Assembly: GCA_937925455.1 (NCBI GenBank)
Contig: CALEWF010000162.1
Location: forward strand, 1-19,318
Source: an uncultured Flavobacteriales bacterium
GTDB taxonomy: Bacteria; Bacteroidota; Bacteroidia; CAIKAF01
Length of the DNA stretch: 19,318 bases
Direction of reading: 5' to 3'
Shown here: one piece after another, positions 5,929 through 14,071 of the stretch
How the letters are laid out: every line of letters starts with the position of its first letter
Position numbering within the stretch: the stretch's first letter is position 1
Made by a program: the position numbers and the translations under genes
The notes under the pieces: generated by a model
Seen by the model: the letters and a program-made list of their open reading frames with translations, nothing else
Told to the model about the DNA's origin: nothing
The model's database searches: none

Positions 5929-8535
5929 ATGAACCCGGTGTCTGTATTCAAAGTTCGATATGTATTGCTCTTGATGGCTGCCTTTTTATTAGTGGGTACA
6001 GGTTGTTCTACGAAAAAGAATAAGTTTTTGAACCGTTTTTGGCACAGCATGAATACCAAATTTAACGGGTACTTTAATGGGAATGAAGCAGTAAAACTTG
6101 GTATTCAGGAATTAGTAAAATCTCGTAAAGACAACTTTACCAAAATTATTCCGGTGTATGAATACGGTGATAAATCAAATTTTTCTTCACAGAATGCCCA
6201 GTGGGACCGAGCTATAAAGAAAGGAGTGATAATGATAAAAAAACACTCCATGCTTATTAATGGCAAGCAATACAACCGGTATATTGATGATTGCTATTTG
6301 ATGATGGGCATAGCTCATTATTTTAAATTAGATTTTGATATGGGCATCGGCCAGTTGCGGTATGTAGCCGAAAACAGTGAAAAAAACAAAACCCGCCAAG
6401 ATGCCCGAATTTGGATTGTAAGAAGCTATCTTGAGCAGGGAGAGTTAGCTGAGGCTGCTACCGCCATTCGCCAGGTGGATAAAGGAGCATTAGATAAAAA
6501 ACAAAATGCTGATTATTGGGCCAGTGTGGCTGACTACCATATTCGCATGAAAGATTATATCGAAGCACTGGAAGATTTGAATAAAGCCATTGAATTTGAA
6601 AAGAAAAAGAAGCGTAAAGCAAGGTACCAGTTTATTCGTGGCCAATTATTTCAGCAATTAAAAGATAATGAAAAAGCCTATGAAGCATTTGCCACAGTAC
6701 TGAAATTTAAACCTGAATACGAATTAGAATTTCAGTCAAAAATTAATATGGCTCGTACGGCAGGGAAGGATAGCAATGAAGACTTAAAGAAGTTGCTGAA
6801 AAAAATGCTAAAAGATGATAAAAACATTGAATACCAGGATCAAATTTATTACGCTCTGGCTACCATTTATCTAAAAGAAAAAAACAAAGAAGAAGCACTC
6901 AAAAACTTTAAAAAATCAGTGGCGGCCAGTGTAAATAATAAAAATCAAAAAGGCTTGTCATATTTAGAATTGGCACGTATTTATTTTGCTGACAGGAAAT
7001 ACGAACCGGCACAGGCTTACTACGACTCTACTTCTACTTCGCTGGATAAAGATCATCCGGAATATGAATCTGTGATGCGAATGAAAGAAAATCTTACGGA
7101 AGTGGTTTTAAATATTCGAATCATTCAGTTGCAAGATAGCTTACAGCGGTTAGCAGCGTTAAATGAGAAAGATTTGATGGCGTTTCTCGAAAATTATGTA
7201 GAAGATTTGAAAGCAAAAGATGAGGAAGCAAAAAACAATGTAAATAATAATGCTGGAATGGGGAATAATGCTATCGGGGGCGGAGAAGGGAAATGGTATT
7301 TTTATAATAATCAGGCGTTGGCCTTTGGATTAAATGAGTTTAAAAAGGTTTGGGGAAATCGTCCGTTGGAAGATGATTGGAGAAGAAGTAATAAAAACAC
7401 CATTTCCTTTAATGATGGGGGAATTTCGCAGCCGGCTTACAATCCACGATACGATCCACAAACGTATCTAGCAGAAATTCCGCGTACAGATTCTGCCCTT
7501 CAGGCTTCCCGTGAAATGGTTTGGCAGGCTTTGTATAACTTAGGTTTGTTGTATAAGGAAAAAATATTTGACTACGAATTGTCTGCTGAATCCTTTGAAG
7601 ATTTAGTGAAAAGAAACACAGATAATATCCATTTCCCGGTTACCTATTATCAGCTTTACTTAGTTTATAAAGAGTTAAAAAACATGGATAAATCTGAGTA
7701 TTACAAAAATCTTATTCTTCGCGATTATCCAACCAGTGAATATGCGCGTATCTTAGAAAACCCTAGCTATATGCTCCAAAAAGAAAAAGATGATGATAAA
7801 GCCTCACCATTTTATGAGTTGGCTTATCAATCATATATTGCTAAACAATACAATGATGTACTTAATAAATGCGAAATTGCTAAAAGTAGGTATCCTGAAA
7901 GTAAAATACTTCATCGCTTTGCTTTATTGCATGCTTTAGCCAAAAAAGAGCTGGTTACATTAGAAGAATTTAAAAAAGATTTGAAAGATGTAATTGAACA
8001 ATTCCCGGGAACTGAATCGGCACAAACTGCAGAACGCCTTTTGAAATTATTAAAGGGTGATGAGCCGGCTGAAAATAATGAAGTGAAAAATGATCAGCCC
8101 GAAGATACATCTGATAAAGTTAAAATTACCGAAAACAAAACCGATTCTGAACCCAAACTCAATACTCCATATATCAAAGACCTGAATGCCGAACATATTG
8201 TCATTATTATTATCCCTTCACTAAAAGGAAATATCAATGTTGCCACTCAAAAGCTTAATCAATTTAATGATGAGAATTTTTCCAATTCGGGGTTAAGTGT
8301 CAATACTTCATTGCTTGGAAATACATCGCAGGTTATGCTGATTCGTAAGTTTAAAAATGGTAATGAAGCCATCAATTATTTTTCACTATTTAATAAAAAA
8401 GATATTCTGTCTCAACTACAGTTAGGACAGGGAGTAAAAGCTTTCCCCATCACCATGGGCAATTATGCCTTGTTATTTAAATCGCAGGATATAAGTGGTT
8501 ATGAAGCTTTTTACAATACCAATTATCCCAAGTAA
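5929..8535 (+). CDS. porW: PorW/SprE-like type IX secretion and gliding lipoprotein
   Basis: This 868-residue lipoprotein is rich in tetratricopeptide repeats. PorW/SprE is an outer-membrane lipoprotein needed for type IX secretion and for gliding in Flavobacterium johnsoniae (as SprE). The signal peptide covers residues 1-25, with lipidation Cys C26 in VGTGC; the Gly at -3 is atypical. The post-Cys segment STKKNKFLNRFWHSMNTKFN, the central WYFYNN...GLNEFKKVWGNRPLEDDWRRS (about 455-487) and the overall size match my memory of SprE. TPR-like helices cover roughly 105-420 and 525-715. A low-complexity linker (about 716-755) leads to a C-terminal alpha/beta domain. The start at ATG 5929 is fixed by the promoter immediately upstream; a TTG at 5920 lies inside the -7 box. 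The assignment rests on recognised sequence style, not a search. Confidence 0.8.
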   Translation: MNPVSVFKVRYVLLLMAAFLLVGTGCSTKKNKFLNRFWHSMNTKFNGYFNGNEAVKLGIQELVKSRKDNFTKIIPVYEYGDKSNFSSQNAQWDRAIKKGVIMIKKHSMLINGKQYNRYIDDCYLMMGIAHYFKLDFDMGIGQLRYVAENSEKNKTRQDARIWIVRSYLEQGELAEAATAIRQVDKGALDKKQNADYWASVADYHIRMKDYIEALEDLNKAIEFEKKKKRKARYQFIRGQLFQQLKDNEKAYEAFATVLKFKPEYELEFQSKINMARTAGKDSNEDLKKLLKKMLKDDKNIEYQDQIYYALATIYLKEKNKEEALKNFKKSVAASVNNKNQKGLSYLELARIYFADRKYEPAQAYYDSTSTSLDKDHPEYESVMRMKENLTEVVLNIRIIQLQDSLQRLAALNEKDLMAFLENYVEDLKAKDEEAKNNVNNNAGMGNNAIGGGEGKWYFYNNQALAFGLNEFKKVWGNRPLEDDWRRSNKNTISFNDGGISQPAYNPRYDPQTYLAEIPRTDSALQASREMVWQALYNLGLLYKEKIFDYELSAESFEDLVKRNTDNIHFPVTYYQLYLVYKELKNMDKSEYYKNLILRDYPTSEYARILENPSYMLQKEKDDDKASPFYELAYQSYIAKQYNDVLNKCEIAKSRYPESKILHRFALLHALAKKELVTLEEFKKDLKDVIEQFPGTESAQTAERLLKLLKGDEPAENNEVKNDQPEDTSDKVKITENKTDSEPKLNTPYIKDLNAEHIVIIIIPSLKGNINVATQKLNQFNDENFSNSGLSVNTSLLGNTSQVMLIRKFKNGNEAINYFSLFNKKDILSQLQLGQGVKAFPITMGNYALLFKSQDISGYEAFYNTNYPK

Positions 8536-8625
8536 ACATTTGCTTTAAATTTATATCGGAAAATTATCTTCTTTCTGCTTGTTTCAATTTATTTATTATT
8601 TTAGTACAGCCAATTTTTGTATTCT

Positions 8626-9045
8626 ATGATTAAAAATAAAACACAAATGGCAAAAAACATTCCAGTAGCTGAGGCTGTTTCTCCAAACCAAATCAATGTC
8701 GGTACGGTGATCCATGGAGATATTTTGTGCAATGGAAATATTCGCATAGATGGTACACTTCGGGGAAAAATTGAATGCTCTGGAAAAGTAGTAATAGGAA
8801 CTTCTGGTCAGGTAGAAGGAGAAATAGTATGTTCCAATATTGATATTTTAGGACAAGTAAAAGGAAATATATTGGTAGCTGATAAAACTGCATTGAAGGC
8901 TTCCTGCCGTTTAACCGGAGACTTACAAACCGGTAGTTTATCCATTGAACCTGGAGCTGAATTTAATGGCAAGTGTACCATGACTGCTACTGCAGATATT
9001 CAATTGTTAATACAACAAAACATCAGGGAGTCTGTTCCTGCTTAA
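8626..9045 (+). CDS. Bactofilin (polymer-forming cytoskeletal protein)
   Basis: This 139-residue protein has a bactofilin core. Successive short hydrophobic, glycine-containing strands (INVGTVIHGDILCNGNIRID, then repeats of about 17-18 residues) form a right-handed beta helix between about residues 25 and 120. Short polar tails lie on both sides. Bactofilins polymerise without nucleotide and act as membrane-associated scaffolds in shape, stalk or motility functions. The ATG at 8626 is used; the ATG at 8647 (MAKNIPVAEA) is equally possible, and a TTG at 8617 is unlikely. It lies 90 bp after porW and only 4 bases before the next gene, so it probably leads a small unit with the two membrane proteins that precede atpB. 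Its link to ATP synthase is positional only. Confidence 0.9.
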   Translation: MIKNKTQMAKNIPVAEAVSPNQINVGTVIHGDILCNGNIRIDGTLRGKIECSGKVVIGTSGQVEGEIVCSNIDILGQVKGNILVADKTALKASCRLTGDLQTGSLSIEPGAEFNGKCTMTATADIQLLIQQNIRESVPA

Positions 9046-9049
9046 AACA

Positions 9050-9253
9050 TTGAAAAAAAATACTGCCGATTATTTAAAATATACCGGTCTAGCCTTTCAA
9101 ATGCTGGCCATCATTGCTGCCGGGGTGTGGCTGGGAATTTGGCTGGACAAGAAAACCCAAATGGCTTCTCCGGTTTTTACACTAGTTTTTGCGTTAATAT
9201 CTGTACTTTTGGCCTTGGGTTTAGTTATTAAAGAATTCATCCGAAAAAAATAA
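9050..9253 (+). CDS. AtpZ/AtpI-like two-helix membrane protein
   Basis: This is a 67-residue protein with a TTG start, since no ATG is available upstream in frame. Two membrane helices lie at about residues 13-31 and 41-61, with a short charged loop (WLDKKTQ) between them. The pattern LAFQMLAIIAAGVWLGIWLDKK is typical of the AtpZ/AtpI group encoded ahead of F-type ATP synthase genes. In other bacteria these proteins are implicated in Mg2+/Ca2+ transport or c-ring assembly. The start lies 4 bases after the bactofilin stop and the end 4 bases before the next gene, so the three are likely co-transcribed and translationally linked. Which precise role applies here cannot be read from sequence. Confidence 0.85.
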   Translation: MKKNTADYLKYTGLAFQMLAIIAAGVWLGIWLDKKTQMASPVFTLVFALISVLLALGLVIKEFIRKK

Positions 9254-9257
9254 TTTC

Positions 9258-9647
9258 ATGTCTCAACCAAGTAGTTCGACTCCTGCAGCACTTAAAAATT
9301 ACTTTTTGTATTTATCGCTCATCACCGTGGTACTCATGGCCGTTTATTATTTCTTTAAGAATCAATTACCTGCTAATGCCAATTTTATTATTCCTGCTTT
9401 CTATGTTATTACCAGTGGTTCTCATTTTCTCTTACAGCGAGCCCTGACCCGGGAACCCAAAAAGTTTTACAATTATTTTTTAGCAGCTATGGCCTTTAAA
9501 ATGTTGGCGTATTTATTGTTCTTGGCTGTTATGTTTCTCGGATTTCGAGGAATTACCATGGAGTTTGTGGCAGTTTTTTTTAGTTGCTATCTTGTTTATA
9601 CTTTTTTCGAAATACTTATGCTTCGCCCGTTGATGAAGAGGCGCTAA
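9258..9647 (+). CDS. Four-helix membrane protein before atpB, unknown function
   Basis: This 129-residue protein has four predicted membrane helices, at about 14-32, 43-60, 72-95 and 100-122. It has a polar N-terminus and a basic C-terminus (LRPLMKRR). The ATG at 9258 follows the previous gene by 4 bases. I do not recognise a catalytic or named motif. Its size, four helices and place directly before the Fo genes resemble AtpI (UncI), which helps c-ring assembly in other bacteria. A functional counterpart is therefore an inference from context, and homology to AtpI is not evident to me. Confidence 0.8.
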   Translation: MSQPSSSTPAALKNYFLYLSLITVVLMAVYYFFKNQLPANANFIIPAFYVITSGSHFLLQRALTREPKKFYNYFLAAMAFKMLAYLLFLAVMFLGFRGITMEFVAVFFSCYLVYTFFEILMLRPLMKRR

Positions 9648-9707
9648 ATTTTAGCTTTCCTTATTAAATTACAAAAAATCAGTATGTGAGGATAGTTTTA
9701 ACAGTTT

Positions 9708-9723
9708 CGGAAAATTCATTCCG
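9708..9723 (+). terminator. Short hairpin between the membrane-protein unit and atpB
   Basis: CGGAA (9708-9712) and TTCCG (9719-9723) form a 5-bp stem, followed a few bases later by an AT-rich tract. It may be a weak terminator for the preceding three-gene unit, but the stem is short. Confidence 0.25.
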
Positions 9724-9751
9724 CTAAATTTTTATTTGAAACCGAATTTGC

Positions 9752-9759
9752 TACTTTTG
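9752..9759 (+). promoter_or_regulatory. Promoter -7 element for the ATP synthase operon
   Basis: TACTTTTG matches TAnnTTTG. The predicted start near 9766 leaves a leader of about 29 bases before the atpB ATG. The nearest TTG (9736-9738) is only 13 bp upstream, shorter than usual, so the -33 side is weak. If real, the atp genes have their own promoter and do not depend only on read-through from the bactofilin unit. Confidence 0.5.
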
Positions 9760-9794
9760 CGGTCTCAAAATGGGGGTTAGATATTTTAAACTGT

Positions 9795-11024
9795 ATGATG
9801 AAGCCATTTAATTCCGCAATCCGAAATCTAATTATACTGTTGGTGTTTGCATTGTATATGCTGCCTTTAACAGCTCAGGAGCATCAGGAAAATCAAGAAT
9901 ATGCGGGTCATCCGGCTGCCGAAGTGCATCATGCAGAAGAGCATACCACAAACCATGAAGGAGATACTCATGGAGAAGAAAAGTTAGATTTTGGAGCATT
10001 TATTAAGCATCATATAGCAGATGATTATGTATTCCATATCATTGGTGATATTTCATTTCCCCTACCTGTAATTATTTATGAGCCCGGAAAGGGATTGGAT
10101 GTGTTTATGTCCAGCGCTTTTCATCATGCCGATGAGAATCATTTAACCCGTGGTAAATATTATTATCATCATGGTAAATTATACATTCCTGAATTGGACG
10201 AAAATGGGCACATCGTGATGGATGAGCATGGGCATCCTGTGGGGAAACATGAGGCCACTTTGGGCGATTTGATTAGTGGTAATAAGCACGTGTTTTACAA
10301 TTTTTCCATTACCAAAAATGTTTTTGGATTGTTATTGGCGGTTATACTCTTACTGGTTATTTTTCTTTCAGTAGCTAAAGCGTATAAGCAAAATCCCGGA
10401 AGAGCTCCTCGTGGCTTGCAGGGAGCCATGGAACCCTTGATTTTATTTGTGCAGAATGAAATTGCCATCCCTTTTATTGGTGAAAAGAAATATGCTAAAT
10501 TCTTGCCTTACCTGCTTACCTTGTTTTTCTTTATATGGATTAACAACCTGCTTGGATTAATTCCTATTTTCCCCGGAAGCGCAAACGTTACTGGAAATAT
10601 TGCAGTAACTATGACATTGGCCCTTTTCTCGCTAATCATGGTGCTAATCAATGGAAACAAACATTTTTGGGGGCATTTGCTGAATCCGCCTGGGGTGCCG
10701 TTTCCGGTTAAAATTATTTTAGTGCCCATAGAAATTATTGGAATCTTTACTAAGCCCTTTTCCTTAATGATACGTCTTTTTGCAAACATCACCGCCGGCC
10801 ACATTATCATCATGAGCATTATTGGGATTACATTTATTGTACAAAGTTATGTAGTAGGAGTTATTACATCTGTATTTTCAGTGGCTATGTTTACGCTGGA
10901 ATTACTGGTGGCGGCAATTCAGGCATATATTTTTACGCTGCTTACGGCTCAGATGATTGGTGGTGCGGTAGAAGAAGGGCATGGGCACGGAGATCATCAT
11001 GAACACGAAGGAGTGCATCATTAA
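9795..11024 (+). CDS. atpB: ATP synthase Fo subunit a, with His-rich extension
   Basis: Subunit a forms the proton half-channels against the c-ring. At 409 residues it is well over 100 residues longer than the E. coli protein. The excess is an N-terminal signal peptide (about 1-27, cleavage near LTAQ) and a periplasmic domain (28-170) with about 20 histidines; the C-terminal tail (395-409) adds seven more. Membrane helices span about 175-390. The essential arginine is R327 in SLMIRLFANITAGH. The positions equivalent to E. coli E219 and H245 are H336 and E369, the swapped pair known from many other species. The start is one of two adjacent ATG codons, 9795 or 9798. Long His-rich subunit a proteins are usual in Bacteroidota; the role of the extension is not known to me. 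Confidence 0.95.
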   Translation: MMKPFNSAIRNLIILLVFALYMLPLTAQEHQENQEYAGHPAAEVHHAEEHTTNHEGDTHGEEKLDFGAFIKHHIADDYVFHIIGDISFPLPVIIYEPGKGLDVFMSSAFHHADENHLTRGKYYYHHGKLYIPELDENGHIVMDEHGHPVGKHEATLGDLISGNKHVFYNFSITKNVFGLLLAVILLLVIFLSVAKAYKQNPGRAPRGLQGAMEPLILFVQNEIAIPFIGEKKYAKFLPYLLTLFFFIWINNLLGLIPIFPGSANVTGNIAVTMTLALFSLIMVLINGNKHFWGHLLNPPGVPFPVKIILVPIEIIGIFTKPFSLMIRLFANITAGHIIIMSIIGITFIVQSYVVGVITSVFSVAMFTLELLVAAIQAYIFTLLTAQMIGGAVEEGHGHGDHHEHEGVHH

Positions 11025-11057
11025 TTTGGAATTATTAATCAATTATAATCACACGTT

Positions 11058-11303
11058 ATGGCAAATTTGCTGAACATTTTGCTCGAATCTTGGGGTCCTT
11101 TGGGAGCCGGAATCGGAGCTGGCCTTGTTGCTATTGGAGCAGGTCTGGGTATTGGACAGATCGGTGGTCGTGCAGCTGAATCTATTGCACGTCAGCCGGA
11201 GTCTGCCAATGATATCCGCGGTGCTGCCATCATCTTGGCTGCCTTTATCGAAGGTGTTGCCTTGTTTGGTGCGGTAATTTGCTTCTTAGCAATGAGTGCC
11301 TAA
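11058..11303 (+). CDS. atpE: ATP synthase Fo subunit c
   Basis: This is the 81-residue proteolipid of the rotor ring. The first helix carries a glycine-rich packing motif (GAGIGAGLVAIGAGLGIGQ, residues 16-34), the polar loop is ARQPE (44-48), and the second helix contains the ion-carrying E65 in AAFIEGVALFG. The residue expected to be Gln in Na+-coupled rings (position 32 by alignment on the ARQPE loop) is Ile, and E65 is followed by Gly-Val instead of Ser-Thr. Na+ ligands are therefore missing and H+ coupling is inferred. It starts 33 bases after atpB and is followed by a strong hairpin, which may raise its mRNA level relative to atpF. Confidence 0.97.
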   Translation: MANLLNILLESWGPLGAGIGAGLVAIGAGLGIGQIGGRAAESIARQPESANDIRGAAIILAAFIEGVALFGAVICFLAMSA

Positions 11304-11310
11304 AAAAATT

Positions 11311-11352
11311 AACGGAATCGTAGAGCGGTTGGCTCTTACGATTCCGTTTTTT
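11311..11352 (+). terminator. Strong terminator-like hairpin between atpE and atpF
   Basis: AACGGAATCGTA (11311-11322) pairs with TACGATTCCGTT (11337-11348). Inside it GAGC (11323-11326) pairs with GCTC (11332-11335) around a GGTTG loop, with one bulged T at 11336. Six T residues (11347-11352) follow. This has the full form of an intrinsic terminator, yet it lies inside the operon, 8 bases after the atpE stop. It probably gives partial termination or a protected 3' end for an atpB-atpE transcript. I see no promoter match between it and atpF. Confidence 0.85.
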
Positions 11353-11386
11353 GAAAATAATCAAAAATTATTAAGATAAGTATTCT

Positions 11387-11881
11387 ATGGAATTGTTAAA
11401 CCCCAATGTTGGCCTTGTATTTTGGATGATGATTTCATTTCTCATCCTGTTGTTTGCTCTTACAAAGTTTGCTTGGAAACCCATTGTAAGCGCTATTAAA
11501 AAACGCGAAGAGTCCATCAGCAACGCTTTAAATGCTGCTGCCGAAGCAGAAAAGCGTTTGCAATCCTTAAAAAGTGAAAATGAAAATCTTTTAGCACAGG
11601 CTCGTAAAGAGCGTGATGAGATTCTGAAAGAAGCTCGTGAAGTTCGAGAGCGGATGATTGCTGATGCCAAAAATAAAGCACAGGAAGAAGCCGATCGTTT
11701 AATAGCTACAGCCCGTGAAAATATTTATAATGAAAAGATGAAAGCCATGACGGAACTGCGTAACCAAGTGGCGCAGCTTTCATTAGAAATTGCAGAAAAA
11801 ATTTTGAAGGAAAGATTGGCAGATGATGCCAAACAAAAAGAGACGGTTGAAAAAATATTAAAAGAAGTAACGCTGAATTAA
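11387..11881 (+). CDS. atpF: ATP synthase Fo subunit b
   Basis: This 164-residue stator stalk protein has one N-terminal membrane helix (about 9-27). A long charged coiled-coil-forming helix (about 30-150) follows, rich in Ala, Glu, Lys and Arg (for example NAAAEAEKRLQSLKSENENL). It connects subunit a to the delta subunit at the top of F1. Length and layout are normal. The ATG at 11387 lies 34 bases after the T-run of the intra-operon hairpin, and the stop is 2 bases before atpH, which suggests coupled translation of atpF and atpH. Only one b-type gene is present. Confidence 0.95.
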   Translation: MELLNPNVGLVFWMMISFLILLFALTKFAWKPIVSAIKKREESISNALNAAAEAEKRLQSLKSENENLLAQARKERDEILKEAREVRERMIADAKNKAQEEADRLIATARENIYNEKMKAMTELRNQVAQLSLEIAEKILKERLADDAKQKETVEKILKEVTLN

Positions 11882-11883
11882 TC

Positions 11884-12456
11884 ATGCAGGGAAATACTGT
11901 TTTAGCCGTTCGTTATGCACAATCCTTGGCATCCTTGGCTCAGGAGAAAGGGGCTCTTGATGCGATGTATTATGATATGCAGAAAATTTCTGAAGTGTTT
12001 GCATCAGAGGCTGAATTTCGGGCTTTTTTGCGCAGTCCGGTAATCAATGCCTTAACCAAGCAAGCCGTGCTTGAAAAAGCCTTTTCCGGAAAAGTATCTG
12101 AGCTTACACTTTCATTTATAAAAAAATTGGCAGATGCCCGTAGGGAAAAGTATTTGGGAGATATAGCCGATGCGTTTATCCGTCATTACAAACAATTAAA
12201 AGGTATTCTTACGGTTCACGTAACCTCTGCTGTACAGTTGGATGATGCGTTGCGTGCTAAAATTGTGAACTTGGTAAAGTCTAATCCTGAATATGCCAAA
12301 GCGTCCAGCATTGAGTTGGATGAAAAAGTTGATAAAAATATTTTGGGAGGCATCATTGTGCGTATTGGCGATAAGCAAATAGATTCCAGCTTTGCTACCC
12401 GAATTAATGAATATCGCAGGGCTTTTGAAGATAATCCATATGTTATAGAATATTAA
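11884..12456 (+). CDS. atpH: ATP synthase F1 subunit delta
   Basis: At 190 residues this is the OSCP/delta protein that links the b stalk to the tip of the alpha subunits. The N-terminal helical domain (VLAVRYAQSLASLAQEKG, about 6-24, to about 105) and the C-terminal signature near LGGIIVRIGDKQIDSSFATR (about 154-173) are typical. It begins 2 bases after atpF and ends 20 bases before atpA. Confidence 0.94.
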   Translation: MQGNTVLAVRYAQSLASLAQEKGALDAMYYDMQKISEVFASEAEFRAFLRSPVINALTKQAVLEKAFSGKVSELTLSFIKKLADARREKYLGDIADAFIRHYKQLKGILTVHVTSAVQLDDALRAKIVNLVKSNPEYAKASSIELDEKVDKNILGGIIVRIGDKQIDSSFATRINEYRRAFEDNPYVIEY

Positions 12457-12476
12457 TCAGAATAAATTCGTGAATC

Positions 12477-14057
12477 ATGGCAGAAATTAAAGCAGCAGAA
12501 GTAACAGCCATTCTCAGAGAACAGTTGTCAGGATTGAAAAATGTATCCGAACTGGAAGAAGTAGGTTCTGTATTGCAAATTGGTGACGGGGTTGCCCGCA
12601 TATATGGTTTGAACAATGTAGAATCAGGTGAATTGGTTGAATTCCACAATGGCCTGAAAGGTATTGTATTGAACCTGGAAGAAGATAATGTTGGTGTAGT
12701 ATTGTTGGGTGAATCTCAAGGAATTAAAGAGGGCGACACCGTAAAACGTACTCGTCGTATTGCTTCTATTCGGGTAGGCGAAGGCGTGGTTGGCCGTGTA
12801 ATTAATACCTTGGGTGAACCTATTGATGGAAAAGGGCCTATTCAAGGTGAATTGCTTGAAATGCCCTTGGAGCGTAAAGCTCCGGGTGTTATTTTCCGCC
12901 AGCCAGTAAATGAGCCGCTGCAAACCGGTATTAAAGCCATTGATGCCATGATCCCCATTGGCCGAGGCCAGCGCGAATTAATCATTGGCGATCGTCAAAC
13001 CGGTAAAACAGCGGTAGCTATTGATACAATTATTAATCAAAAAGAATTTTACGAACAAGGCAATCCGGTTTATTGTATTTATGTAGCCGTGGGTCAAAAG
13101 AGCTCTACGGTAGCTGCTATTGCAAGCACATTAGAAAAAGCCGGTGCCATGCCTTATACGGTGATAGTATCTGCATCTGCATCTGATCCGGCTCCCATGC
13201 AGTTCTATGCACCCTTTGCCGGTGCTGCTATTGGAGAATATTTCCGTGATACCGGCCGTCCGGCATTGATTGTGTATGATGACTTGTCTAAGCAAGCGGT
13301 AGCTTATCGTGAAGTGTCATTGTTATTACGTCGTCCTCCGGGCCGCGAAGCTTATCCGGGTGATGTGTTTTATTTGCACAGCCGTTTATTAGAGCGTGCC
13401 GCTAAAATCATCGCTAATGATGAAATAGCTGCTAAAATGAATGACTTACCTGAATCTCTTAAAGGCAAAGTGAAAGGAGGTGGTTCGCTTACGGCTCTTC
13501 CGATTATTGAAACCCAGGCCGGTGACGTTTCAGCTTATATTCCAACCAATGTTATTTCTATTACTGATGGCCAGATCTTCCTCGAGTCGAACCTATTTAA
13601 CTCCGGTGTGCGTCCTGCCATTAACGTAGGTATCTCTGTATCACGGGTAGGAGGTAATGCTCAGATTAAATCGATGAAAAAAGTGGCAGGTACTTTAAAG
13701 TTGGATCAAGCGCAATATCGCGAATTGGAAGCTTTTGCAAAATTTGGTTCCGACTTGGATGCTGCTACTAAATCAATCTTAGATAAAGGTGCCCGCAACG
13801 TAGAAATTTTGAAGCAAGGCCAGTATTCTCCACTTGCCGTTGAAAAGCAAATTGCCATTATCTATGCCGGAACTAAAAACCTGTTGCGTTCAGTGCCTGT
13901 TAATCGGGTGAAAGATTTTGAAAATGATTATCTCACTGTGTTAGAACTGAATCACCGAGATGTACTTGACCGGTTGAAGAAAGGTGAATTTAATGATGAA
14001 ATTACCGGCGTACTGGAAAAAGTTGCCGCTGATGTTGCTAAAAGGTTTCAAGCTTAA
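12477..14057 (+). CDS. atpA: ATP synthase F1 subunit alpha
   Basis: This 526-residue subunit carries the non-catalytic nucleotide sites and alternates with beta in the F1 head. The Walker A motif is GDRQTGKT (171-178) and the Walker B strand is ALIVYDDL (263-270). The arginine finger reaching into the catalytic site is R390 in SVSRVGG, and the alpha/beta signature SLLLRRPPGREAYPGD is at 281-296. Compared with E. coli there is a short insertion around 311-335 (IANDEIAAKMNDLPESLKGK), which I associate with Bacteroidota alpha subunits. The gene for its partner beta is not in this cluster. Confidence 0.97.
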   Translation: MAEIKAAEVTAILREQLSGLKNVSELEEVGSVLQIGDGVARIYGLNNVESGELVEFHNGLKGIVLNLEEDNVGVVLLGESQGIKEGDTVKRTRRIASIRVGEGVVGRVINTLGEPIDGKGPIQGELLEMPLERKAPGVIFRQPVNEPLQTGIKAIDAMIPIGRGQRELIIGDRQTGKTAVAIDTIINQKEFYEQGNPVYCIYVAVGQKSSTVAAIASTLEKAGAMPYTVIVSASASDPAPMQFYAPFAGAAIGEYFRDTGRPALIVYDDLSKQAVAYREVSLLLRRPPGREAYPGDVFYLHSRLLERAAKIIANDEIAAKMNDLPESLKGKVKGGGSLTALPIIETQAGDVSAYIPTNVISITDGQIFLESNLFNSGVRPAINVGISVSRVGGNAQIKSMKKVAGTLKLDQAQYRELEAFAKFGSDLDAATKSILDKGARNVEILKQGQYSPLAVEKQIAIIYAGTKNLLRSVPVNRVKDFENDYLTVLELNHRDVLDRLKKGEFNDEITGVLEKVAADVAKRFQA

Positions 14058-14071
14058 TTTGACGGAATACT

